Part shown: positions 26,139 to 34,591 of the stretch, piece by piece
Numbering within the stretch: position 1 is the stretch's first letter
Layout: each line of letters begins with the position of its first letter
Source of the DNA: JADJSS01 sp046329815
GTDB taxonomy: Bacteria > Bacteroidota > Bacteroidia > Chitinophagales > JADIYW01
Direction: 5' to 3'
NCBI GenBank assembly: GCA_046329815.1
Contig: JAXLTY010000001.1
Span: forward strand, 620,001 to 684,000
DNA: 64,000 bases
The notes under the pieces: model-generated
What the model was told of the DNA's origin: nothing
What the model saw: only the letters and a program-made list of their open reading frames with translations
Databases searched by the model: none
Made by a program: the position numbers and the translations under genes

Positions 26139-27023
26139 TTAATTTATTTTGAAATTTAAGCTGCAAGTTTTTATGTTTCCGCTTGCTTTATCATAAGTAT
26201 AGACTTGTCCGTCTTTTTTATCTTTGGTAGTAAAAATCAAATTGGCTACAAAATCATGAAATAATACATCTATATCTTGAACCAAGACAGCAAACTTATC
26301 TTTTTCGGAAATGGTGAACTGAATATTTTTTGAATTTGGACCAACTGCAAACATATAGGTATCATTAACATGGCTTTTCCAAGTTGTTGAATTTCCAACT
26401 TTAATATCTACGCCAACATCCGGTGCATCTGTTTTAAATAAGGCATAATCCCAAGCTTGATTTTTTGCGTTTAATGTGTTTACTTCTATGTAATCTATAT
26501 TCATAGTAACAATCTTGGTGGCTGGTTTTTTAAATGTTACCGGTTTTTCTTTTTTGTCTGTATGCGATTGACCTGTTGCGTCATTACCGGTCATTTCTGT
26601 ATTTATAGTTATAGCATATTCACCTTCATTGATTTGCATAGCTGCATAAGGAATAAACTGTGTTGCCTTGCGATCGAATTTGCTTGCCTGAATATCTCTG
26701 CCGGTAAGCGTGATGGAATATTCTAATTCACCATTACTGTTTTTATACGCATTGTATCCAAGTTCAGATTTTACGGCTGCACCGTTAACGTATAATTTTG
26801 TTTTAAGATAGAATGTGCAATTATCTAATATTGTATCGTTGTGCTGATCTTCTTCTAATGATAAGAAATTGTATTTGTAGGTGATATTAATTCCTTTTAC
26901 ACCTTCGAATTCGTAATCTGTATCAACATCAATATAACTGAGAATTTTTACGGCATCATTTGCCACTACAGTCTGCAAACTGATTATAAGCAGCAAAGCG
27001 ATAATAGATGTTATTTTTTGCAT
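26139..27023 (-). CDS. Secreted beta-rich protein of unknown function, first gene of the island operon
   Basis: 294 residues from ATG 27023 (MQKITSIIALL); signal peptide cleaved near TVVAN-D. No lipobox, so it is periplasmic or secreted. Mostly beta strands with an internal pattern of paired segments (YTYDKASGNIKTCSLNFKIN is the last strand pair). It lacks a T9SS C-terminal domain. It directly follows the first operator-like block at 27084-27112, and the genes downstream to 21325 are closely packed, so it probably leads a polycistronic message. Confidence 0.65.
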   Translation of the reverse strand: MQKITSIIALLLIISLQTVVANDAVKILSYIDVDTDYEFEGVKGINITYKYNFLSLEEDQHNDTILDNCTFYLKTKLYVNGAAVKSELGYNAYKNSNGELEYSITLTGRDIQASKFDRKATQFIPYAAMQINEGEYAITINTEMTGNDATGQSHTDKKEKPVTFKKPATKIVTMNIDYIEVNTLNAKNQAWDYALFKTDAPDVGVDIKVGNSTTWKSHVNDTYMFAVGPNSKNIQFTISEKDKFAVLVQDIDVLFHDFVANLIFTTKDKKDGQVYTYDKASGNIKTCSLNFKIN

Positions 27024-27057
27024 AAATGTTGTTTTTATCATTAACTTCTAAACTACT

Positions 27058-27121
27058 AAAATAATTCCAACATGTTTAAACCATTGAGTATTTAGCAGTT
27101 TTATTGAGTATTTGGTAAGTT
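27058..27121 (-). promoter_or_regulatory. Candidate LytTR-type operator/promoter block, copy 1
   Basis: Two exact TTGAGTATT boxes (27084-27092 and 27104-27112, plus-strand reading) have an 11-bp spacer, a 20-bp period. About 60 bp around them, including a conserved TTGGAATTATTTT (minus strand) on the start-codon side, match copy 2 at 28297-28360. The boxes are 61-89 bp upstream of the ATG at 27023. Paired direct repeats two turns apart are the binding mode of LytTR regulators; the -7-like TTATTTT lies on the gene side. Confidence 0.65.
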
Positions 27122-27128
27122 TTAAATT

Positions 27129-28238
27129 TTAAAACACAAAAACTGCACTGAAGTAATTTCTGCTATTAGTTGTTCCGCTGCCTAATTTTCCAAATTCATT
27201 ATTACCTGTCGTATATACTGTATCACTTGCACTTTTCAATATGGAATAGTTATAATTAGTTGAAATGTCAGAAATATTATTTCTAATTGGTTTAAATGTG
27301 AATACATTTACATTTGTTGTATCACCTAATTGACCTTCTGTATTTCGTCCTGTTCCATAAAGTACATTTGCAAAATCGATATAAAAAGAAGTGCTTTGTT
27401 TGGTGCTGATAAACCGAACATTTTCTGCCATTTTAGTAAACGTTCTCAATTCACCATTGGTTCCGTTTCCAATTTGTCCATTTAAATTACTACCGGCTAT
27501 CCATAAACTATGGTCACCTCTGATAACCATACTGTGCGCATTTCCGGCTGATGCAGCAATTACATTATCCATGATATTGACAAATGATTTTGAACCTGCT
27601 CTTAAACCATTTCCAAATTGACCGAATCCGTTGTAGCCGGATGCATATAAAAGACCGGATCTATCAATGATTAATGTATGCAGAATACCTGTCGAAACGG
27701 CTTTAATATTTTCAGCAACTTTCACGAATTGATAAGAATGCAGCGTATTGCCGGTGCCTAATTGTCCATTGTCATTAAAACCTGTTGCCCAAAGCGAAAA
27801 ATCCGATTTTATAATAAATGAAAAATCATTGCTGCAACTAATACTGATTACGCTGTCTGCTGCTTTTGTAAATGTATTGATCGATGCATGAATGGAATCG
27901 TCGAGTCCTAATTCACCATTTAAATTATTGCCGCTCACCCAAAGTGACTTATCTTTTTTAATAATAAATGTATGCGCATAACCGCCAGATACCTGAATGA
28001 CATCATCTGCCACTTTAATAAATGATAAACTTCCAGTGTAAGTGCCATTTCCAAATTGTCCTTCATTATTAGAGCCGGAAGCCCAAAGTGTATTATCTGC
28101 TTTTAAAATATAACTGGTTCCAAAACCGGCTTCTACATTGTTATTTGTAAATGTTTCGTTTATTGATGGAATATCTTTTTTACAACTTATTATTGTACTG
28201 ATAGCTATAATAAATATGAATGGACATAGTTTTTTCAT
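27129..28238 (-). CDS. RCC1-repeat lipoprotein, predicted seven-bladed propeller
   Basis: 369 residues, lipobox IISCKKD. About seven RCC1-like repeats with the motif (L/S)LWASG-x-N-x2-GQ(L/F)GNGT followed by a hydrophobic strand such as VIQVSGGYAHTFIIK. This gives a beta-propeller of the RCC1 fold, surface anchored by lipid. In bacteria such proteins probably bind ligands or partners; no nucleotide-exchange role is implied. Controlled by the second operator block; sits upstream of the island operon on the same strand. Confidence 0.85.
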   Translation of the reverse strand: MKKLCPFIFIIAISTIISCKKDIPSINETFTNNNVEAGFGTSYILKADNTLWASGSNNEGQFGNGTYTGSLSFIKVADDVIQVSGGYAHTFIIKKDKSLWVSGNNLNGELGLDDSIHASINTFTKAADSVISISCSNDFSFIIKSDFSLWATGFNDNGQLGTGNTLHSYQFVKVAENIKAVSTGILHTLIIDRSGLLYASGYNGFGQFGNGLRAGSKSFVNIMDNVIAASAGNAHSMVIRGDHSLWIAGSNLNGQIGNGTNGELRTFTKMAENVRFISTKQSTSFYIDFANVLYGTGRNTEGQLGDTTNVNVFTFKPIRNNISDISTNYNYSILKSASDTVYTTGNNEFGKLGSGTTNSRNYFSAVFVF

Positions 28239-28296
28239 GTTTGTGATTTTTATTGATTTAAGAAATGTTGTTTTAAATAAAAACTTTTAAACGCAA

Positions 28297-28360
28297 AAAA
28301 TAATTCCAAAATGTTTATCCGTTGAGTATTCAGCAGTTCTATTGAGTATTTGGTAAATTA
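28297..28360 (-). promoter_or_regulatory. Candidate LytTR-type operator/promoter block, copy 2
   Basis: TTGAGTATT boxes at 28322-28330 and 28342-28350, again with an 11-bp spacer, within a block that matches copy 1 base for base apart from a few substitutions and one indel. It lies 84-112 bp upstream of the RCC1 gene start at 28238. Confidence 0.65.
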
Positions 28361-28430
28361 TATTTGCGAAAATGCAAAACCATCTATTTAATGGAGGAAA
28401 TAGAATATAAATTGAATATTGCGAAAAATG

Positions 28431-29687
28431 CTATATCAAAAAATTAAACAACATCGGATTGTCGTTAAGCGGCACGAAATCTACTTTGTATTTATGCATA
28501 CGTTTTATAAGCGGTTCGTAGTCTTCTTTATTTTTTAATTCGATGCCAACTAAAGCCGGTCCGCTTTCTTTGCTGTTTTTTTTGGTATATTCAAACAAGG
28601 TAATATCTTCATTAGCCGTCAGCACTTTAGAAACAAACTGTTTCAAAGCGCCGGCACGTTGCGGAAACTTGATAATAAAAAAATGTTTCAATCCTTCAAA
28701 AATCAACGAGCGCTCTTTAATATCAGGCATGCGTTCAATATCGTTATTGCCACCGCTGATGACGCAAACCACATTCTTTCCTTTGATCTTATCTTTATAA
28801 TAATCTAAAGCTGCAACAGACAATGCACCTGCAGGTTCTAAGACAATTGCATCAGAATTATACAACTGCATAATTTTAGTGCAAATTCTTCCTTCCGGAA
28901 TCAGCACCACGTCTTCTAAATAATTTTTGCAAATTTGAAACGGAATTTGACCTACTTGTTTTACTGCAGCACCATCCACAAAATTATCAATCTTATCCAG
29001 CGTAATAATTTTATTTTTTTCGACAGATACTTTCATGGCAGGTGCACCCAATGGTTCAACGCCAACTATTTTTGTGTTCGGTGAAAACTCTTTGAAGTAA
29101 GTAATCAAACCTGCACTTAAACCACCACCACCAATTGGTACAAATAAATAGTCGATTTTCTTTTTGCCAATCTGCTCTAAGATTTCGATACCAACCGTGC
29201 CTTGTCCTTCAATAATTAGTTTATGGTCAAAAGGTGGTACAAATATTTTCTTGTGCGTGTTGATGTATTTCATCGCTGCGCTCTTCGCATCATCATAAGT
29301 ATCACCTGATAAAATTACTTCTACAAAGTTTTTTCCAACACGACGAACTGCCTCCACTTTTTGCTTTGGCGTTGGCGCTGGCATAAATACGATACCTTTT
29401 ATTTTTAACAACTGACAAGAATAGGCAAAACCTTGCGCATGATTACCTGCCGAAGAACACACCACACCTTGTTTTTTTTCAGGAGCCGAAAGTTGCGAAA
29501 TAAAATTATATGCGCCACGAATTTTGTAAGAACGCACAACCTGTAAGTCTTCTCTTTTTAAATAAATTTTTGCATTCGTTTCATCAGAAAGGATTTGATT
29601 TAATTTTAAAGGTGTGAGTTCGCTGATGCCTTCTAAATTCTTTTTTGCTTGTATGATGCCTTTCGTGCTTGGTTGTGCAGTTGTCAT
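28431..29687 (-). CDS. ilvA: Threonine dehydratase (threonine ammonia-lyase), biosynthetic
   Basis: 418 residues. PLP lysine in VVRSYKIRGAY, the glycine loop VPIGGGGLSAGL, and a C-terminal ACT-like regulatory domain (HFFIIKFPQRAGAL to the end) are visible. It deaminates threonine to 2-oxobutanoate for isoleucine synthesis and is shorter than the E. coli form, with a single ACT domain as in Gram-positive types. A TAAATTTG box four bases before the ATG suggests a leaderless transcript. Confidence 0.92.
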   Translation of the reverse strand: MTTAQPSTKGIIQAKKNLEGISELTPLKLNQILSDETNAKIYLKREDLQVVRSYKIRGAYNFISQLSAPEKKQGVVCSSAGNHAQGFAYSCQLLKIKGIVFMPAPTPKQKVEAVRRVGKNFVEVILSGDTYDDAKSAAMKYINTHKKIFVPPFDHKLIIEGQGTVGIEILEQIGKKKIDYLFVPIGGGGLSAGLITYFKEFSPNTKIVGVEPLGAPAMKVSVEKNKIITLDKIDNFVDGAAVKQVGQIPFQICKNYLEDVVLIPEGRICTKIMQLYNSDAIVLEPAGALSVAALDYYKDKIKGKNVVCVISGGNNDIERMPDIKERSLIFEGLKHFFIIKFPQRAGALKQFVSKVLTANEDITLFEYTKKNSKESGPALVGIELKNKEDYEPLIKRMHKYKVDFVPLNDNPMLFNFLI

Positions 29688-29691
29688 GCTG

Positions 29692-29699
29692 CAAATTTA
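29692..29699 (-). promoter_or_regulatory. -7 box TAAATTTG, four bases from the ilvA ATG
   Basis: Minus-strand reading TAAATTTG-CAGC-ATG. Matches the Bacteroidota TAnnTTTG consensus. The distance leaves essentially no 5' UTR. A -33 TTTG at 19-bp spacing is not seen. Confidence 0.45.
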
Positions 29700-29794
29700 A
29701 GGATAAGTCATGAGTTGTGAGTGATGAGTGATGAGTTTTTTTGAATGATGAAATTTGTTAATAAATATTAATATTTAAAGCAAGTAAAATAAAA

Positions 29795-30328
29795 ATGCGA
29801 TTACAGCGTAAATATTTCATGCGCTACTTTACATCTTTACTTTTTATTTTATTTATTGGCTGCAGTTTTTGCAGCACGCAGGACAACACTGATACCATTG
29901 CAAATGGTATAGTCATCGATAGTTTACTGGTTCAGAAATCAGAACGGACACTGACCATTTTTTCAAAAAGGAAAAAAATTAAAACCTATAAAATTGCCTT
30001 AGGACAACAACCGATCGGCAAGAAGCAATTTGAAGGTGATGGCAAAACACCTGAAGGTTTATATTTCATAGATGATAAAAATGCTGCCAGTAAATTCCAC
30101 AAAAATTTAAATGTTTCCTATCCAAATACCGACGATATAAAATTTGCTGCAGTAAATGGCAAAAGTGCAGGCGATGATATTAAAATACATGGCTTGCCAA
30201 ATAGTTTCAATGCAAAATCGTATATCATCACTGACTGGACGGCAGGCTGCATTGCTTTAAATAACAATGAAATTGATGAACTTTATAAACATGTTAAGTT
30301 AGGTAGCTCTATTCTCATTTTGCCTTGA
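29795..30328 (+). CDS. L,D-transpeptidase (YkuD family) lipoprotein-like
   Basis: 177 residues with an N-terminal hydrophobic signal (lipobox-like FIGC from the ATG at 29795 or the internal ATG at 29819). The YkuD domain shows LTIFSKRKKIKTYKIALG, the catalytic HGLPNSF and GCIALNN (the Cys of SxGCI-A as nucleophile; here TAGCIAL). It cross-links peptidoglycan 3-3 or attaches lipoproteins. The start is ambiguous between 29795 and 29819. Confidence 0.85.
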   Translation: MRLQRKYFMRYFTSLLFILFIGCSFCSTQDNTDTIANGIVIDSLLVQKSERTLTIFSKRKKIKTYKIALGQQPIGKKQFEGDGKTPEGLYFIDDKNAASKFHKNLNVSYPNTDDIKFAAVNGKSAGDDIKIHGLPNSFNAKSYIITDWTAGCIALNNNEIDELYKHVKLGSSILILP

Positions 30329-30479
30329 ATATAGATTAGCTGCCGATTTAATGATTGCAGAGTAACATCGAAAATAACTTTATGATTAGGCAAAAAAATA
30401 ATATTCGTTTTTAAATCACCTGAAATATTTCTCCTGGTTGATTTGTAATTCAAATTGATAAAATAATTTATATTAAATA

Positions 30480-30971
30480 CTATATTAAACCAAACTGCGC
30501 AAAATGATGCGAGAAATGTTTGTATTGAAACGTCAGCCATTGTTGTTTATCGAGATGGCCAAATACAGGATGAATTTTCGTGGTAAATCCAGGCACATTG
30601 ATAACAGCTAAAAATTGCTGAATGGTTTCTTTCAGTGCTTTTTTAGAATCTTCTAGATTCTGATGAATCAACGGAACGGTTTTATCGACAGGCAAAAATG
30701 GTGTTTTGAAATTCTTGGGCATGCCGTATTCACTGGCTAAAAAGATACGCTGTTTCGGTAATTTTTCTTCAGAAGTCAAGATCAACGGCATGTTATCAAT
30801 CGCAAATTTCAGCGGAAAGATCAAATGCTCCAGCATTTGCTGCACATTCATCAAACCCCAGTTTGCAGGTTCGTCGCCTTTAACATTGTCAATGGCAGAT
30901 GGAATTTTTGACTGAAAGAAATCTTCCAAATCAACAGACATATCCAGTATTGCTCTGTTTTCTAAATGCAC
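30480..30971 (-). CDS. DUF1569 / DinB-like protein
   Basis: 163 residues. NWGLMNVQQMLEHL near residue 38 and HPVFGHLDKQQW...YKHFSHHFAQFG near the C-terminus are the two conserved histidine-bearing blocks of the DUF1569 family, a DinB-like helical bundle. GTG at 30971 is the longest start; ATG at 30941 (MSVDLEDF) is the alternative. Function unknown. Confidence 0.75.
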   Translation of the reverse strand: MHLENRAILDMSVDLEDFFQSKIPSAIDNVKGDEPANWGLMNVQQMLEHLIFPLKFAIDNMPLILTSEEKLPKQRIFLASEYGMPKNFKTPFLPVDKTVPLIHQNLEDSKKALKETIQQFLAVINVPGFTTKIHPVFGHLDKQQWLTFQYKHFSHHFAQFGLI

Positions 30972-30982
30972 ATGCTTAGATT

Positions 30983-31234
30983 TTAATATTTTGAATTTCC
31001 TAAAGAAAAATCAATCGGTACTTTTTTACGGTTCAACTGATCTTCAAAGTTACAGAAAAATCCTTGTTTGTATTTTGGTGTTTTAAAATTGGTGCTGTCT
31101 TGTTTTGCAACATTTGTATTTACTAATAAAATACTTTGACTATTCATGAGTTTATTTTTTTGAACAGTTAAAGAATCCTGCGCAGACAGTGCTGCAATAA
31201 TTATATTGAATACTATTAAAGCTAAAATACGCAT
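30983..31234 (-). CDS. Small secreted protein of unknown function
   Basis: 83 residues with a signal peptide (hydrophobic 4-17, cleavage near LSAQ-D). The C-terminus KQGFFCNFEDQLNRKKVP resembles a conserved ending of short secreted Bacteroidota proteins: a Cys followed by E-D. It lies 11 bases upstream of the DUF1569 gene and on the same strand. No role can be assigned. Confidence 0.65.
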   Translation of the reverse strand: MRILALIVFNIIIAALSAQDSLTVQKNKLMNSQSILLVNTNVAKQDSTNFKTPKYKQGFFCNFEDQLNRKKVPIDFSLGNSKY

Positions 31235-31282
31235 GGTATTAAAACGCCGGAAATATGCTTTTGTTTAGTTATAAAAAGTGCA

Positions 31283-31675
31283 CTACGGATTCAGGAAATC
31301 ACCGGATTCAATCAGTTCAGCTTCTTCAGGCAATTTTACATTGTAAAAATAAACCCAGCTTTCCAATACTTCTTTTTCCGTTTTGATGATAACTTTCGCT
31401 CTGCGGTATTCATAAGGCGGCTGACCAACGCCGATGCCTTCATATTCATCCAGTTTTTCAAAAGCAGAACGGTCTTTTAATTTATATACATCGCCAATCA
31501 CTTCGTTTTCTTCTTCGTCTGTTTGTATCAATGCAGGATACCAATCGATACGATATAACTGTGCTTTCGGCATAATTGCCAATCCAACCAGTTCTGCATT
31601 TTCTGAAAGGTAAACCGCCATTGGATGGCTTTCATTTAAGCGTAAGGTTCCGTATGTAAACAAATATTCAGCCAT
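31283..31675 (-). CDS. Gamma-glutamylcyclotransferase-like protein
   Basis: 130 residues, the size of GGCT/BtrG-fold proteins. YLFTYGTLRLNESHP holds the substrate-binding YGTLR loop and DEYEGIG the conserved acidic segment with the presumed catalytic Glu. Likely cyclises gamma-glutamyl amines or a related substrate; the exact one is unknown. A simple AAGTAGTAAG-type repeat lies directly upstream of its start. Confidence 0.85.
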   Translation of the reverse strand: MAEYLFTYGTLRLNESHPMAVYLSENAELVGLAIMPKAQLYRIDWYPALIQTDEEENEVIGDVYKLKDRSAFEKLDEYEGIGVGQPPYEYRRAKVIIKTEKEVLESWVYFYNVKLPEEAELIESGDFLNP

Positions 31676-31740
31676 AGCACTAAAGTAATAAGTAGTAAGA
31701 AATAAGTAGTAAGAAAATTGTAAAAAATTATTTAAAAAAT

Positions 31741-32400
31741 CTAAAAAATCACGCCGATAGTTGTTTGAAACAAATGCGTTTGGGTACGGTATTGTTCTTT
31801 ATAAAAATTACGGAATCCTAAGTTATAGCGGAAATCCATAACAAACATGGCAATATCCATACCCATTCCCATCTGATAACTAAATTGTGCAGGACGAATC
31901 AACTCGCGTTTGTCTTTTCTTCTTAAACTTCTCGTATAATCTAAATTGTTTTGTGTAAACGATGCTTTTACACTGGTTACCATATCCACTTCGAGTCCTG
32001 TGTACAAACGCATTTTATACAATGGATTTTTTACGACCATACCACCTAAAACAACCGGAATACCAATGGTATTATATCTGAATGTCAGTTTATCAAACGG
32101 AATATTATTTCCAAACTTAGTATTCAATGTACCTTTTTTTATAAATACTTTAGAATGCATATAATCAAAATCCATTTGCACATACACTCTTGAACGTGAA
32201 ACGCGCAAAAACAAACCGCCCTGATAACCGGATGCTATATCTTTCTGGTTATCGTTTTTGTAAATGAAATAATTTAAATTATAACCAACATTTACACCAT
32301 ACTGAAAATGGATGCGTCCGCCTGTTTTAAATATTTTTATTTCCGCATGACTAATGCATGGAAACAGGATTAATAATAGTATGATTGCTTTTTTATACAT
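31741..32400 (-). CDS. Outer-membrane beta-barrel protein (porin family)
   Basis: 219 residues from ATG 32400 (MYKKAIILLL) with a signal peptide cleaved near SHA-E. Alternating hydrophobic strands with many aromatic ends (VNVGYNLNYFIYKN, MDFRYNLGFRNFY, the final TTIGVIF) give an eight- to ten-stranded barrel of the PorT-like/OMP_b-brl family common in Bacteroidota. Function unknown. The FGE gene follows upstream by 55 bases. Confidence 0.75.
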   Translation of the reverse strand: MYKKAIILLLILFPCISHAEIKIFKTGGRIHFQYGVNVGYNLNYFIYKNDNQKDIASGYQGGLFLRVSRSRVYVQMDFDYMHSKVFIKKGTLNTKFGNNIPFDKLTFRYNTIGIPVVLGGMVVKNPLYKMRLYTGLEVDMVTSVKASFTQNNLDYTRSLRRKDKRELIRPAQFSYQMGMGMDIAMFVMDFRYNLGFRNFYKEQYRTQTHLFQTTIGVIF

Positions 32401-32455
32401 AAAACAGAATCTCAAATTACGCATTTTTGTAATTCGAAACGAATAAACCGTGCAT

Positions 32456-33388
32456 TTATTTTTCGGCTACAGCATCTTTAACACATCGAAAACCGGTGTG
32501 CTCCAAACTCGTTTCCGGTGATGTTGCCATTTTCGCCGACACGCGAAAGCCGCTGCAATAACTATCATTGCACAAAAAAGAACCGCCGCGAATAATTTTT
32601 TCGCCGGACAACTGACCATTTATTTTATATTCATCGGCACACCATTCCCAGACATTTCCCGCCATATCGTATAAACCAAAATTATTCGATGGATATGATT
32701 TTACCGGTGCTGCCAATTCAAAGCCATCTTTTTTATCATTATAAAATGGGAAATCGCCGTTCCAGGAATTGCATTTCGGCTGCCCTGTTTCCACACGCTC
32801 ATTGCCCCAAGGATATATGTTATTTTTCAAACCGCCACGCGCCGCAAATTCCCATTCTGCTTCTGTTGGCAAACGCTTTCCGCAATAGTTTGCGTACGCA
32901 ACAGCATCGTACCAGGAAATATGCACCACCGGAAAGTTCTCTTTGCCTTCTATGGAAGAATTCGGTCCTTGCGGATGCTTCCAGTTTGCACCTTCCACAA
33001 ATTGCCACCATGTATTCGGATTTGCCGTATCGCCTTTGTTCAATTTCTTAAATACTAAAGAACCTGCTTTCTGATGCATTATCTTTCCGTTTTCATCTTT
33101 GTAATCAAAATCCTTTTCGGCGGTGGTGATATATTTGGTTGCCTCCACGAATTTTTGAAATTGCGCATTAGTGACTTCCGTTTCATCTATCCAAAAAGCA
33201 TTTAGTTTCACGGTATGTTTTGGCAATTCATCGGCGCGTGCCTGTTCATTGTCACCACCCATTTCAAAAATACCGCTGTCTATCAACACCATACCATCTT
33301 TTTTTACAAGCGTTTTATCATTGCTGCACGAAAACAGCAACAAACACGAAAAGCAAAAGAGTATGTTATACTTTCTAAGTAGGCGCAT
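32456..33388 (-). CDS. Formylglycine-generating enzyme-type lipoprotein (SUMF1 family)
   Basis: 310 residues from ATG 33388 (MRLLRKYN), lipobox LLFSC21. The FGE-sulfatase fold spans about 30-305: FEMGG near 42, HISWYDAVAYANYCGKRLP, GLYDMAGNVWEWC and GFRC. C273 and C278 (LCNDSYC) match the two catalytic cysteines of FGE that bind copper and oxidise a sulfatase Cys, while structural homologues such as GldJ/GldK usually lack them. This suggests an active formylglycine generator at the envelope, plausible for the Cys-type sulfatase at 36575. Confidence 0.8.
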   Translation of the reverse strand: MRLLRKYNILFCFSCLLLFSCSNDKTLVKKDGMVLIDSGIFEMGGDNEQARADELPKHTVKLNAFWIDETEVTNAQFQKFVEATKYITTAEKDFDYKDENGKIMHQKAGSLVFKKLNKGDTANPNTWWQFVEGANWKHPQGPNSSIEGKENFPVVHISWYDAVAYANYCGKRLPTEAEWEFAARGGLKNNIYPWGNERVETGQPKCNSWNGDFPFYNDKKDGFELAAPVKSYPSNNFGLYDMAGNVWEWCADEYKINGQLSGEKIIRGGSFLCNDSYCSGFRVSAKMATSPETSLEHTGFRCVKDAVAEK

Positions 33389-33519
33389 GATCTCTAAAAT
33401 AAATATCGGCATTTATACTATTCTAAGCTAACATCATTTAGCCGTATAAAGAAGTTTTTTGCAGGGTTTAATTTTATTTAACGATCTTATCAAGCTACAA
33501 ACTTGCTTTATATGCCTCA

Positions 33520-33542
33520 CAAGTTACGCTGCGCTAAACTTG
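33520..33542. repeat. REP-like palindrome CAAGTT/AACTTG
   Basis: Arms CAAGTT (33520-33525) and AACTTG (33537-33542) with CGCTGCGCT in the loop. It is GC-richer than its surroundings, located after the 33560-33964 gene, and part of a REP-rich stretch (33.5-36 kb). Confidence 0.4.
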
Positions 33543-33559
33543 CGCTAGTTGTCAATTTA

Positions 33560-33964
33560 TTATTTTATGAAACAAAGTCCTTTAATATTCTCAGGAAAAT
33601 ACAAATTTCTGATAGAGTCTTTTTCCAAACAAATTGAAGTCTCTTCATCAAAACTGTAACAGTTAATCGTATATACATAAAGACTCACATTATTAATCTT
33701 TGGTAAGTTATTAATCATTGAACGAAGCTTAAATGCGTACATTTTATTCAACTTTATATTTCGGCATAAATAATTACTATCTTTTTCTGAAACGATCTTG
33801 TACAGTGTATCATTCCTTTTAGCATAAATAAGATAGTACTTATTGATCGAATCAATCTTATACACCTTATATTGTTCTGATGATATCTTAGTTTTTCTTG
33901 CGACAGATTTTGAACACGCAAACAATAATAGTGTTAAAAATAAAAAAAACAGAAAATCTTTCAT
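33560..33964 (-). CDS. Small lipoprotein of unknown function
   Basis: 134 residues, lipobox LLFACSK. The body has IYAKRNDTLYKIVSEKD, an internal cysteine pair (YLCRNIKLNK, NCYSFDEE) and ends FPENIKGLCFIK. Short lipoproteins with this pattern (IYAK, K-(G/N)LCF end) recur as paralogues in Bacteroidota; no function is known. Followed by a RAYT-derived element. Confidence 0.6.
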   Translation of the reverse strand: MKDFLFFLFLTLLLFACSKSVARKTKISSEQYKVYKIDSINKYYLIYAKRNDTLYKIVSEKDSNYLCRNIKLNKMYAFKLRSMINNLPKINNVSLYVYTINCYSFDEETSICLEKDSIRNLYFPENIKGLCFIK

Positions 33965-34011
33965 TTTTTTTGAATTTATATTTTAAGGATAAGTCATTAT
34001 GTGCATACTAT

Positions 34012-34343
34012 CACTCTGGCGCGAGTCTTCCGAAGGATGACTCGTGTCTATTGATAATGCCGGTCTCCGGCCGGATTCTAAAATCAAAGCCAGCTTCCAT
34101 ATCATACAGGTTCAATTTTTAATAATCCTGTTTCTCTTGTATAATAATCTATTGCACTACTATATTTATAATGCCATGCTTCCAAAACTAAACCCGAACG
34201 AACCGGATTCTCATGTAAATATACTATTCTCCAAAAAAAATTAATGAAAATATTTTTTCTGAACATTGGCTTTGTAAATTCGGTCACAGACCGAGAGAAT
34301 TAATACTCACTAGTCATCCTGCGGAAGACTAGCGCGAGACGAG
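34012..34343 (-). mobile_element. Non-autonomous RAYT-derived element, copy 1 (332 bp)
   Basis: Bounded by inverted REP-type hairpins (left near 34019-34048 with GAGTC/GACTC stem; right near 34310-34333 with CTAGTC/GACTAG stem). Inside, on the minus strand, is a 61-codon remnant at about 34102-34287 containing YLHENPVRSGLV and YKYSSAIDYY, the C-terminal signature of REP-associated tyrosine transposases. The N-terminal HUH catalytic half is absent. Copy 2 (35530-35861) has the same length and borders with about a dozen substitutions, so the truncated form itself seems to have moved, presumably by a transposase acting in trans. Confidence 0.7.
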
Positions 34344-34345
34344 AA

Positions 34346-34591
34346 TTAAATTCAGTAGTAATTGAATTTAGAAAATGTGATTACTATTTTATTTTTTGTT
34401 TGTGAAAACATACCCGTATAAATAATTTATTGCTTGACGGATATCCGAACACTTTATTTAGTAAAGTTCTCGGACGTTGCTATGCTTCGTACGATAGATT
34501 ATTGATGCTTTTAAAGTTTTAAACTTTATTTACAATGCGGCGAAGTCAGAGACGTTCGCCGAGCCAACAACACTTCGCCTATCCTGGTATA
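34346..34591. other. Gene-free stretch with palindromes
   Basis: No plausible gene. It contains ACTTTA-TTTAG-TAAAGT (34451-34467), the TAAAGTTT-T-AAACTTTA dyad at 34512-34528 (same core as 2600-2632) and GGCGAA/TTCGCC arms (34539-34560). The rest is AT-rich with nothing else seen. Confidence 0.45.

Noticed and set aside
34102..34287. An intact small protein gene in element copy 1
   Set aside because: It matches only the C-terminus of RAYT transposases and lacks the catalytic N-terminal half, so it is a remnant.
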